Assembly (NCBI GenBank): GCA_030838025.1
Contig: JAUTXM010000321.1
Coordinates: 1 to 12,446 of the forward strand
Origin: Acidimicrobiaceae bacterium
GTDB lineage: Bacteria; Actinomycetota; Acidimicrobiia; Acidimicrobiales; Palsa-688
Reading direction: 5' to 3'
DNA: 12,446 nucleotides
The translations under genes and the position numbers were made by a program. The notes under the pieces are model-generated. The model saw only the letters and a program-made list of their open reading frames with translations, was not told the DNA's origin and did no database searches. Shown here in pieces: positions 1 to 7,402 of this stretch. The number at the start of each line of letters is the position of its first letter. Position 1 is the first letter of the stretch.

Positions 1-495
1 AACCGGGCGACCCAGGACAAGCTGATCCTCGAGGGCGGCCAGGTCCTGAGCACGCTCATCCCCCGGCTGAGCGAGGTCGACCCCACCATCGTGGGAATCC
101 GCCAGTTCGTGCAGATGCTGACCGAGATCGGCCACGTTCCCTACGGTCCGGGCACGGTGCTGGGCGCCATCAAGCTGGTCCTGGGCGGCGGCTGCCCGTT
201 CGGCCAGGTGGCGCCCTGCACCCCGACCGGCCAGCCGGCATCCAAGGCGGCCGCGGCGGCCGCGGCGGCGGCAGCCAACGCGGCCAGCGCGGCCAGCGCG
301 GCCAGCGCGGCCAGCGCAGTGCCGAAGACGGGAGCCGCCGGGGCCAGCGCAGCCGCGGCCGCCGGCGCCACCACCAAGGGCGGAGCTCCCGCGAGCCCCA
401 CCACTGGGGCGCCAGGAGCCAGCAACCCCGGCCTGCCCCAGGTCGTCAAGGGGGTCAACAACCTCCTCAAGCTGGTCGGGGGGCTGCTCAAGTGA
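1..495 (+). CDS. mceA: Mce family protein, MceA position (3' part only)
   Basis: This is the C-terminal 164 residues of a Mce protein; the start and the Mce domain lie upstream of the window. Reading frame 1 is open from base 1 to a TGA at 493-495. The visible part has the end of the helical region, then a G-G-G-C ... P-C segment (visible residues 65 and 73 are Cys), then an Ala-rich tail with Ser, Thr, Gly and Lys. The tail ends in a short hydrophobic stretch rich in Leu and Gly. It is called MceA because the five genes after it match the B, C, D, E and F types in order. Mce proteins are extracytoplasmic subunits of lipid-importing ABC systems and form a hexamer. Its stop overlaps the mceB start (GTGA). 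The long Ala tail is unusual and partly built from a 9-bp repeat. Confidence 0.85.
   Translation, partial: NRATQDKLILEGGQVLSTLIPRLSEVDPTIVGIRQFVQMLTEIGHVPYGPGTVLGAIKLVLGGGCPFGQVAPCTPTGQPASKAAAAAAAAAANAASAASAASAASAVPKTGAAGASAAAAAGATTKGGAPASPTTGAPGASNPGLPQVVKGVNNLLKLVGGLLK
280..315 (+). repeat. 9-bp tandem repeat (4 copies) in the mceA Ala tail
   Basis: Four perfect head-to-tail copies of gcggccagc occupy 280-315, in frame and encoding Ala-Ala-Ser each time. They lie in a longer GCG/GCC-rich Ala stretch (about 247-318). Perfect short repeats like this can change copy number by slippage while keeping frame, so the tail length may vary between strains. Confidence 0.9.
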
Positions 496-1748
496 CCCGC
501 TTCACGGGGACCAAGCTGGTCGCCTTCGTCACGGTCTGCCTCGCCCTCACCGTCTACCTGGCCTTCACGATCGGCAACATCCGGCCCAGCCACCTCTGGT
601 TCCTCCACCGCGACTACAGCCTCTCGGCCAACTTCGACGACGTCACGGGCCTCAATGCCGGCGACTCGGTCAAGGTCGCGGGCGTGATCGTCGGCAAGGT
701 CAGTTCGATCAAGGTGGTCGACGGCCCCAACAACGGCGCCGGCCGGGCCCAGGTGCGCTTCTCGGTCCACAAGACCGTCCGGCTGCCCAACAACACCGAG
801 GCCTCGATCCGCTGGCGCAACCTGCTCGGCCAGCGCTACCTCTACCTGACGCCACCCGACGCGGCCCATGCCGCCCCGACGGTGCTGCGCAGCGGTGACC
901 GCGTCGTCCACACCATTTCGGTGGTCGACATCGGCGAGCTGTTCAACCGGCTGGGCCCCATCATCAACGTGCTCGACCCGGGCCAGATCAACCAATTCGT
1001 CGACGCCGTCTCAGGTGCGCTGTCGGGCAACGAGCAGAACCTCACCCAGGCGCTGGACAACCTGGCCAACGTCACCGCCAGCCTGGCGACGCACGACGAC
1101 GCCATCGGTCGCCTGGTCGGCAATGTCAACACGGTCGCGGCCACGGTTTCCAACCGTGATCAGGAGATCAAGACCGTCCTGGACAACCTCGTCGCCATTT
1201 CCTCGACGTTCAGCAGCAACACCAAGATCGTCGACGACGCCATCACCAACCTGGGCACCGTCTCGACCAACCTCGACCGGCTGCTGTCCGCCAACCGGGC
1301 CCAGATCGACCGCATCCTCACCAACCTCAACACGGTGCTCAACGTCGTCGTGGGCCGGCTGCCGACCATCAATGCGATCCTGGCCGGCTTCCCCAACGCC
1401 TCTCGCAGCCTCCTGGCGCTGGGCAACGTGGGCCAGTTCCTCGCCCTCACCGCCCCCTGCCTTTCGGTCCAGCTGCTTCCGGGCATCGACGCTGCCATCC
1501 CCTGCAACACCCCGCTCAACAACCCTGGCCCGGGGGCCGCCGCGACCAACCCGACCACGGCCCCAAACGGCGCCGCGCCCAAGGCCGCGAGCCCGAAGAC
1601 GGCCGGCGCCGCCACCAGCGCCACCCCCGGCCCCGCACTCGGCACCGCCGCCAATCCCGCCACCCCGACAGGGGTCGGCATCAACGACTTCCTTGGTGCC
1701 CTGGCCAACGCCGGCTCCAGCCCTGACGGCAGCGGGGGAGGGGGCTAG
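492..1748 (+). CDS. mceB: Mce family protein MceB
   Basis: A 418-residue MceB-type subunit of the Mce hexamer. The N-terminus (T-G-T-K-L, then a hydrophobic helix at about 8-28) is a signal anchor. The Mce domain covers about 42-122, with D-V-T-G-L-N-A-G-D and V-A-G-V-I-V-G-K-V, the pattern of B-type Mce proteins. A long helical region rich in Asn, Leu and Thr follows and should form part of the central needle. Cys323 and Cys338 stand at its end, before a disordered Ala/Pro/Thr tail (about 340-418). The GTG start at 492 is chosen because it overlaps the upstream stop as GTGA and gives a correct signal anchor. The stop is TAG, two bases before mceC. The family role in lipid transport is established; the substrate here is unknown. 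Confidence 0.93.
   Translation: MTRFTGTKLVAFVTVCLALTVYLAFTIGNIRPSHLWFLHRDYSLSANFDDVTGLNAGDSVKVAGVIVGKVSSIKVVDGPNNGAGRAQVRFSVHKTVRLPNNTEASIRWRNLLGQRYLYLTPPDAAHAAPTVLRSGDRVVHTISVVDIGELFNRLGPIINVLDPGQINQFVDAVSGALSGNEQNLTQALDNLANVTASLATHDDAIGRLVGNVNTVAATVSNRDQEIKTVLDNLVAISSTFSSNTKIVDDAITNLGTVSTNLDRLLSANRAQIDRILTNLNTVLNVVVGRLPTINAILAGFPNASRSLLALGNVGQFLALTAPCLSVQLLPGIDAAIPCNTPLNNPGPGAAATNPTTAPNGAAPKAASPKTAGAATSATPGPALGTAANPATPTGVGINDFLGALANAGSSPDGSGGGG
1734..1744 (+). promoter_or_regulatory. Ribosome binding site of mceC
   Basis: A G-rich run containing GGGAGG ends six bases before the GTG at 1751. It overlaps the last codons and stop region of mceB. It supports 1751 as the mceC start at the only mce junction in the window without a stop/start overlap. 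Confidence 0.65.
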
Positions 1749-1750
1749 CC

Positions 1751-2908
1751 GTGGCGATCAAGTCGTTCCGGGACCGCAACCCCTTCGTCGTCGGCATCGC
1801 CTCGGTGCTGGTGATCGTGATGCTCGTCGGCGGCGCCCTTCTCGTCGGCGTGAAGCACCTGCTCGAGCACGGCTATTCCGTCGAGGCCGTCTTCGTCGAC
1901 TCCGGTGGCATCCAGACCAACGACTACGTCCTCCTGGCCGGCGTCCGGGTCGGGCGCGTGACCAAGGTCGAAGCGGTCCACCAGGCGGGACCCTGCGCCC
2001 GCAAGTCCCCCGACCCGAACTTCATCGGTATCCAGGGCGCCGAGGCGGGCTGCGTCCGGGTCAGCCTGAACGTGCACAACGGCATCCACCTGGGCCCTTC
2101 CACCCAGGCCCACATCATCCTCGAAACACTCCTCGGGGCCCGAGCGGTCCGCCTGACCGGGGCCGCCACGGCGCCGTTCCTCAACACCCTCCCGCCCTCG
2201 GCCCGGGTGATCCCGATCGACCGCACCGAGATCCCCTTCGACATCTTCAGCCTCTTCACCAAGGCCACGACCAACATCCAGGCCACCGACACCGCCAAGC
2301 TCAACCAGCTGATCAAGGAGCTGGCCGGCGTCACCCAGGGCAAACGTGAGCAGATCACCACCCTGCTCACGTCGGTGACCCAAATCTCCGACACCCTGAA
2401 CGCCCGTGACGCCCAGGTGCGGGAGCTGCTCGATCGGGCCGCCACCTTGTCCAAGCAGCTGAACGCCAAGGATCAGGTCCTGGTCAGCCTCATCGACCAG
2501 AGCCAGGGCATTCTGCTGAACCTCCAGCAGCGCCGAAACGACATTGCAGTCGGGTTGAACGCCGCCAACGGCGCCGTGGCCCAGCTCGACCGGGTCATCG
2601 CGACCAACAAGGCGACCCTCGATGCCATCCTGACCCGACTGCACCCCACGCTCGGTGCCATCGCGGCCCACGAGTCGGACATCAACAACATCCTGGCCGC
2701 CCTGGGCCCCGGCGTGAACTCGATGGCGCTGGCCACGGCCCACGGCCCGTGGCAGGACGTGTACATCAAGACGATCGGCTTCGACGTGTTGGGCTGCGTG
2801 GCCGCCCTGAAGGGCCAACCCGACGGGACGCCCCTCGACGCCTTGTGCACCGCCTTGATCAAGACCCTCGGCGCCCTCCATCTGCCCCTGGCGGTGCCGG
2901 CGCCATGA
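1751..2908 (+). CDS. mceC: Mce family protein MceC
   Basis: A 385-residue MceC-type subunit. The N-terminus has basic residues (K-S-F-R-D-R-N-P) followed by a membrane anchor at about 13-33. The Mce domain covers about 42-137, with F-V-D-S-G-G-I and L-A-G-V-R-V-G-R-V, then the conserved L-L-G-A-R segment. Between two strands of this domain there is an extra loop (about 77-101) with Cys82 and Cys101; typical C-type proteins have only a few residues there. The helical region after the domain has repeated Asp/Asn/Leu heptad-like patterns. Cys349 and Cys366 lie near the end, and there is no Ala/Pro tail. The GTG start is supported by a strong ribosome binding site. Its stop overlaps the mceD start as ATGA. 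Confidence 0.93.
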   Translation: MAIKSFRDRNPFVVGIASVLVIVMLVGGALLVGVKHLLEHGYSVEAVFVDSGGIQTNDYVLLAGVRVGRVTKVEAVHQAGPCARKSPDPNFIGIQGAEAGCVRVSLNVHNGIHLGPSTQAHIILETLLGARAVRLTGAATAPFLNTLPPSARVIPIDRTEIPFDIFSLFTKATTNIQATDTAKLNQLIKELAGVTQGKREQITTLLTSVTQISDTLNARDAQVRELLDRAATLSKQLNAKDQVLVSLIDQSQGILLNLQQRRNDIAVGLNAANGAVAQLDRVIATNKATLDAILTRLHPTLGAIAAHESDINNILAALGPGVNSMALATAHGPWQDVYIKTIGFDVLGCVAALKGQPDGTPLDALCTALIKTLGALHLPLAVPAP

Positions 2909-4377
2909 AGAACAGGACGGGGGAAAAGGGCCGGCCCGGTACCCGCTGGCGCCCCGTGGCGCCCCGCCGGGGGGCCGCGCCGCGGGCGACCCGCGTTGTG
3001 TCCTGCGGTCTGGCAACGCTGCTCCTCGCCGCCCTGCTCTCGAGCTGCAGCTTCGGCGGGACCGCCAGCGACCACCTGGTCGCCATCTTCAGAAACACCG
3101 TGTCCCTCTACTCCCAGGCCGAGGTCAAGGTGCTGGGCATGACCGTGGGCCACGTCCAGTCCGTGAAGGTCATCGACGACCATCAGGTCCGGGTCTCGTT
3201 CTCGGTCCGCAAGGGCGTTCCGTTGCCTCGGGACGTCAAGGCCGTCATCGTGCCCCAGTCGCTGCTCGGCGCCCGCTACGTCCAGCTGTTCCCCGCCTGG
3301 GTGGAAGGCCAGCCCCGCCTCGACCCCGCCGCCGAGGACCAGCGCATCATCCCCGTCGACCGCACGTCGGTCCCCGTAGAGCCCGACGAGGCCCTCTCGG
3401 CGGTCAACGACCTGCTCAAGTCGCTGGATCCGCAGGCCACCGGCCGCCTGGTGACCAACCTCAACGACGACCTGACGGGAAACGGTCAGAACGTCAACGA
3501 CGCCATCCGCAGCCTGTCCGGCATCACCAACACCTTGGCCGACAAGGACCAGCAGCTCGTCGCCCTGATCGACAACCTGCAGCAGTTCACCACCGTGCTC
3601 GACACGCGTGAGTCACAGCTCGGCAAGGTGATGGACCTGTTCGCCCAGACCACCTCGCTCCTGGCCCAGGAGCGGGGCACCATCGCCAGCCTCGTCACCA
3701 GCCTGGCCAGCGTGTCGACCAACGCCCTCGACTTGGTCACCGCGCACGCGGCGCCGCTGCAGGAGGACATCAAGTCGCTGTCCGACCTGGTGCAGACGCT
3801 GGACGGCAACCTCACCAACGTCTCGACCCTCCTGTCCTCCCTCCCGCAACTCGTCGCCGGTCCCAACCTCGACGGCAAGGCGGGATTCATTGCCGCCTAC
3901 AACCCCACCTACCACCGCATCGACCTGCGTGACAGCCTCGGGTCGACCGTCAACGGACTGCTGCAGGCGCTGGGACTGCCGCTGTGCCTCGCCATCCCCT
4001 TGCTCGACGTGCTGCCCCAATGCGCCGCCGGGAGCATTCAGCTGCCCTTGGGCCTCACGGCACCCGCCGGGGCGACGCCGGCCACGCCTGCTGGGGGCAC
4101 CGGAACCGCCGCCAAGGGCAACGGCCAGGCCGGAAGCGCCGCCCGCACCGTCCCGACGACCAAGGCGCCTGCGACGGGCCAGAAGGCGTTCGGTGCCTCG
4201 TCGCAGCCCGCCAGCCCGCTGGCGGCGGTGCTCAACTTGATCGGCAGTGGCGGCGCCGCGACACCCCGGGTCGCCGGCTACGGCATGACCGCCCCCTCGT
4301 CGCCACCCGCCTCCGCCACCGGCCCGCTGGCGACCCTCGCGGGGTGGGCCCATGACGTCTTGGGGCAACTGTGGTGA
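2905..4377 (+). CDS. mceD: Mce family lipoprotein, MceD position
   Basis: A 490-residue D-type Mce protein (N-T-V-S-L-Y, V-L-G-M-T-V-G-H-V; Mce domain about 57-133). The N-terminus is a long basic region with an R-R pair, then a hydrophobic stretch ending in the lipobox L-L-S-S-C, so Cys48 is the predicted lipidation site. In Mycobacterium tuberculosis the usual lipoprotein is MceE, so a lipidated D subunit is noteworthy. A helical region covers about 150-340; Cys361 and Cys373 follow, then a Gly/Ala/Thr/Pro tail to the end. The ATG at 2905 overlaps the mceC stop as ATGA. A GTG at 2998 would give a much shorter signal peptide and cannot be excluded. It is translationally coupled to mceC and mceE. 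Confidence 0.92.
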   Translation: MKNRTGEKGRPGTRWRPVAPRRGAAPRATRVVSCGLATLLLAALLSSCSFGGTASDHLVAIFRNTVSLYSQAEVKVLGMTVGHVQSVKVIDDHQVRVSFSVRKGVPLPRDVKAVIVPQSLLGARYVQLFPAWVEGQPRLDPAAEDQRIIPVDRTSVPVEPDEALSAVNDLLKSLDPQATGRLVTNLNDDLTGNGQNVNDAIRSLSGITNTLADKDQQLVALIDNLQQFTTVLDTRESQLGKVMDLFAQTTSLLAQERGTIASLVTSLASVSTNALDLVTAHAAPLQEDIKSLSDLVQTLDGNLTNVSTLLSSLPQLVAGPNLDGKAGFIAAYNPTYHRIDLRDSLGSTVNGLLQALGLPLCLAIPLLDVLPQCAAGSIQLPLGLTAPAGATPATPAGGTGTAAKGNGQAGSAARTVPTTKAPATGQKAFGASSQPASPLAAVLNLIGSGGAATPRVAGYGMTAPSSPPASATGPLATLAGWAHDVLGQLW

Positions 4378-5321
4378 CCGCCTCGCGGCGCCGAGTGACG
4401 GCGCTGGTCCTCGCCGCGATCCTCGTGGCCACCCTGCTGTCGGCGTGCAGTAGTGGCGGCTACACGGTCACGGCCTATTTCCGCGACTCGGGCGACCTGC
4501 AGAGCCGGGGCGGGGTGCAGGTCGCCGACCTCCGCGTGGGGACGGTCAGCAAGATCACCCTGACCAAGGACTTCCAGTCGGAAGTCAAGCTGCGCATCAA
4601 CAATGGCATCAAGATCCCCAGGAACTCCGAGGCCATCTTGCGCACCACGTCACTACTGGGCGAGCGCTTCGTCGAACTGCGGCCGCTCGCCTCGCCGAGC
4701 CAGGCGCCCTTCCTGCAAAACGGCGACAAGGTCCCGAACTCGGTCCAGCAGCCCGAGCTCGAGGTCGTCGCCGACACCGCCGTCAAGCTGCTGGGCGCGG
4801 TGACGGCGACCGATGTCCAGACGATCGTGGCGACCGGTGCCCAGGGCTTCGGTGGCCGGGGCCCCCAGCTGGGGGCCCTGATCGGCGACCTCAACCAGAT
4901 CTCGGGCACCTTGGCCACCCGGACCAAGGAAATCGGCCAGGTGATCGACAGCCTCGATCACGCCACCCAGACACTGGCGGCCGGGGCACCGGACCTGTCC
5001 AACTTGCTGAGCAATCTGGCCGCCACGACGACCCTGCTGGCCCAGGACCGCAACCAGGCGGTCACCGCCCTGGCGTCGCTCACCCACTTGGCCGAGGCGG
5101 CCGACTACAGCCTCAACAAATATCAGGCCGACATCGATCGGGAGATCAAGCAGGTCGACGCGGTCACCGCCACCGTCGTCAGCTCGCTCGGGGATCTTCA
5201 GGTCCTGCTCGACTGGCTGCAGCGGTTCTCGGTCGACTTCCCGAAGGGCATCTACGGCAACTACGGCGGGATCTACTTGCGGGTGGTCCCGTTCCTGCTC
5301 GACCCGAGGTCCCCGAAATGA
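4374..5321 (+). CDS. mceE: Mce family lipoprotein MceE
   Basis: A 315-residue E-type Mce protein. A short basic start and a hydrophobic helix end in the lipobox L-L-S-A-C, with Cys25 as the lipid-modified residue (tgc at 4446-4448). The Mce domain is about 30-104, with V-A-D-L-R-V-G-T-V and T-T-S-L-L-G-E-R, close to the LprK/MceE pattern. The helical part follows without a low-complexity tail. The lipobox Cys is the only cysteine, unlike A, B, C, D and F, which carry further pairs. Two GTG codons stand in a row (4371 and 4374). I chose 4374 because it gives the same 4-base GTGA overlap as other junctions; 4371 would add one residue. Its stop overlaps mceF as ATGA. Confidence 0.93.
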   Translation: MTASRRRVTALVLAAILVATLLSACSSGGYTVTAYFRDSGDLQSRGGVQVADLRVGTVSKITLTKDFQSEVKLRINNGIKIPRNSEAILRTTSLLGERFVELRPLASPSQAPFLQNGDKVPNSVQQPELEVVADTAVKLLGAVTATDVQTIVATGAQGFGGRGPQLGALIGDLNQISGTLATRTKEIGQVIDSLDHATQTLAAGAPDLSNLLSNLAATTTLLAQDRNQAVTALASLTHLAEAADYSLNKYQADIDREIKQVDAVTATVVSSLGDLQVLLDWLQRFSVDFPKGIYGNYGGIYLRVVPFLLDPRSPK

Positions 5322-6583
5322 GGCGGTCGCGAGTCCGGCTGAACCTGATCTTCTTCGTGGCGTTGTTCGCGGTCCTGCTGTTCGAGGCCACCCGAGCCAT
5401 CATCACCGTGGGCCAGATCACCCACCCCTACCAGCTCAGCGCGGCGTTCACCGATGCCAACGGCCTGGTGTCCCACGACGAAGTCGACTACCTGGGCGTG
5501 CCCTACGGGGAGGTGTCGAGCGTGTCGCGTGACCCGGCCGACGGCGGCGCGATCGTGCACATGGACATGATGAAGGGCCGTTTCATCCCCGCGGGTTCGG
5601 TCGCCCACCTCGATCTGAAATCGACCATCGGCGAGCAGTACATCAACTTCCAGCCGCCGGTGGGCTTCGCCGGTACCCACGGCCCCTACTACCAGACGGG
5701 TTTCAAGATTCCCGCCCGCAAGGACGACGCCCACCCGGAGTACGGGTACACCACCACGCCTGTCCAGTTCTCGGAGCTGTTGCAGTCCGCGACCGGCTTG
5801 CTGAAGTCGATCCCGGCCGACCAACTCCAGTCGCTGGTGGCCAACCTGTCGGTGGCGCTGGCGGGGACCGCCGATTCCCTGCGCTCGCTGATCCAATCGG
5901 GCGACCGCCTTTCGGGGGCCCTGGTGACTCGCACCGGTGCCATCGACCAGTTGCTCGCCAAAAGCACCAAGCTGGTGCACACCGTGACCCAGCACCGAGC
6001 GTCGCTCGACCAATCGCTGGTGGACCTGACCCAGGTGGCGGCGACCCTCCAGTCGATCCAACCCACGACCAACCATCTGCTGGACACCGCCAACCCGCTG
6101 TTCCTGTCCGTCGCTAACTTGGTGGCCGCTGCCCAAGGCAACCTCGACTGCACCCTGAAGGGCCTGAACCCCGTGCTCGACCTCACGTCCACGCCGCGGA
6201 AGCTGAAGGAGTTGAGCACGCTGCTCGACGTGGGGCCGAAGGCGTTCGCGGGCATCAACGACAGCGTGGACTTCGATTCGGGCCCCTCGGGGACCGGTCT
6301 CAACGGGGCGTGGTTGCGGGTCGGCCTCACGCTCAACTCCAACAACCCGGCCGTGCTCTACAACCCGGTCCACACCTTCCCGGCGTCGGCAGCCATCCCG
6401 GGCTGCACCAGCGCCCTGCGTCCCGTCGCCGCTGACTACCGCCCGACCAACATCTCGGCGCGGTTCACGCTGCTGTCGGGCGAGCTCCCGGCACCGGCCG
6501 CCGATGCCGTCACCGGCGTCTGCCTGGTCCTGTTCGCCCTGGCATGGACTCATCGCCGGCGTTCGACCCGGACGACGCCATGA
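5318..6583 (+). CDS. mceF: Mce family protein MceF
   Basis: A 421-residue F-type Mce protein. The start M-R-R-S-R-V-R is followed by a membrane anchor (about 9-27). The Mce domain covers about 39-112 and contains T-D-A-N-G-L and S-T-I-G-E-Q-Y-I, the F-type signature. The helical region runs to about 270, with Cys278 and Cys363 after it. The C-terminus is odd: a Pro/Ala segment, a hydrophobic stretch at about 394-410, then a basic tail with R-R-R. This suggests a second membrane segment, or a degenerate cell-wall sorting signal (L-P-A-P-A in place of LPXTG). GAGG at 5306-5309, eight bases before the ATG, is a good ribosome binding site. The stop overlaps the next gene as ATGA. Confidence 0.92.
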   Translation: MRRSRVRLNLIFFVALFAVLLFEATRAIITVGQITHPYQLSAAFTDANGLVSHDEVDYLGVPYGEVSSVSRDPADGGAIVHMDMMKGRFIPAGSVAHLDLKSTIGEQYINFQPPVGFAGTHGPYYQTGFKIPARKDDAHPEYGYTTTPVQFSELLQSATGLLKSIPADQLQSLVANLSVALAGTADSLRSLIQSGDRLSGALVTRTGAIDQLLAKSTKLVHTVTQHRASLDQSLVDLTQVAATLQSIQPTTNHLLDTANPLFLSVANLVAAAQGNLDCTLKGLNPVLDLTSTPRKLKELSTLLDVGPKAFAGINDSVDFDSGPSGTGLNGAWLRVGLTLNSNNPAVLYNPVHTFPASAAIPGCTSALRPVAADYRPTNISARFTLLSGELPAPAADAVTGVCLVLFALAWTHRRRSTRTTP

Positions 6584-7323
6584 CCGAACCGCTCACCGGC
6601 CGGACCGGTGGGACGATCATCGGGCGGAGCACGAGCGCCGTAGCCCCCGAGGAAGCGGCGGGGGTCGAGGCGTCCTTCGCCGAGTTGTCGGCCGAGCCGC
6701 TCGACCCCGACCCGCCCGCCCCGACGACCGTCGACCATCCCGGAGCGGTCCGCGTCCCCGCCTCGGGCAGCCTGGCGGCGCGCTGGTCACTCGTCGGTTG
6801 CGTGGTCTTCGCCCTGGCGGCGCTGGTGTTCGCCGTCTTGGCGTTGCAGCAGCGAAGTGCCCTCCAGGCCGAACGCGACCGTGGCGCGGAACTGCGCGAC
6901 GTCTCTGGAAAGACCATCGCCGCGCTCACGACCTACGACTACCAGCACCTCGACGTCTGGAAGAAATCGGTGCTGGCCAACTCCACGGGCTCGTTTCAAA
7001 ACCAGTTCGAGTCCGGCTTCGCGGGTTTCGAGCAGGCATACGTCGCCGAGCACAACCGGGGGACGGGCTCGGTCCAAGGCGTGTGGGTGGGTTCGGTCGA
7101 CTCCGGCAAGGCCACGACGGTCGTCTTGGTCCAAATCACCGTGACCAGCCTGACCGGGACCCATGCGTTGGAGCCCTATGTCCAGCTGACCCTCCTGAAG
7201 GTGGCGGGCCACTGGCGGGTGGACGACGTCCAGGCCACCTTCGACACCGGTGGTGGGGCAGCTTCGGGCGCCGATGGCGCCGCCATTCCGCAGGGCACGA
7301 CGACCGTGCCCCCGGCCCCGTAG
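6580..7323 (+). CDS. Mce-associated membrane protein
   Basis: A 247-residue protein with a Pro/Glu-rich cytosolic N-terminus (1-60), one membrane helix (about 69-90), and an extracytoplasmic domain. The segment T-T-Y-D-Y-Q-H-L-D just after the helix is typical of Mce-associated membrane (Mam) proteins, whose outer domain has an NTF2/VirB8-like fold. The domain ends with H-W-R-V-D-D-V and a short Gly/Ala/Pro tail. Mam proteins are known to stabilise or assist Mce complexes, and the position directly after mceF fits. I placed the start at ATG 6580, which overlaps the mceF stop as ATGA; an in-frame ATG at 6544 would add 12 residues. Neither has a clear ribosome binding site. Mycobacterial operons often have two such genes; only one is here. 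Confidence 0.85.
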   Translation: MTEPLTGRTGGTIIGRSTSAVAPEEAAGVEASFAELSAEPLDPDPPAPTTVDHPGAVRVPASGSLAARWSLVGCVVFALAALVFAVLALQQRSALQAERDRGAELRDVSGKTIAALTTYDYQHLDVWKKSVLANSTGSFQNQFESGFAGFEQAYVAEHNRGTGSVQGVWVGSVDSGKATTVVLVQITVTSLTGTHALEPYVQLTLLKVAGHWRVDDVQATFDTGGGAASGADGAAIPQGTTTVPPAP

Positions 7324-7343
7324 ACAACGAAGTCGCTTCCGTG

Positions 7344-7373
7344 TAACCAAACCCACGCGCGTGGGCCTATCAT
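7344..7373 (+). promoter_or_regulatory. Candidate promoter with a 14-bp palindromic operator
   Basis: The gap between the mce operon and the next cluster contains a perfect palindrome, cccacgcgcgtggg, at 7352-7365. It is followed two bases later by TATCAT (7368-7373), a five-of-six match to a -10 box. The -35 region is poor (TAACCA at 7344-7349). A palindrome between -35 and -10 is a classic repressor site. It could instead be a weak hairpin ending the mce transcript, but no T-run follows it. Confidence 0.4.
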
Positions 7374-7392
7374 CCCGCACCGACCGCGGCCG

Positions 7393-7396
7393 AAGG
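7393..7396 (+). promoter_or_regulatory. Ribosome binding site deciding the 7403 start
   Basis: AAGG lies six bases before the ATG at 7403. In-frame ATGs also occur at 7397 (too close) and 7409 (12 bases away, rather far). The spacing favours 7403. Confidence 0.5.
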
Positions 7397-7402
7397 ATGC
7401 GA

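Noticed and set aside
868..2349. Long + strand frame of 493 codons across mceB and mceC
   Set aside because: Very rich in Arg, Pro, Ser and Thr, with no motif; it is a shadow of two genes with clear Mce signatures.
1745..3016. Minus-strand frame of 423 codons opposite mceC
   Set aside because: Arises from G/C-biased third positions of mceC; no family motif and an antisense-like composition.
5273..6553. Minus-strand frame of 426 codons opposite mceF
   Set aside because: Composition rich in Arg, Gly, Val and His without domains; mceF on the other strand is certain.
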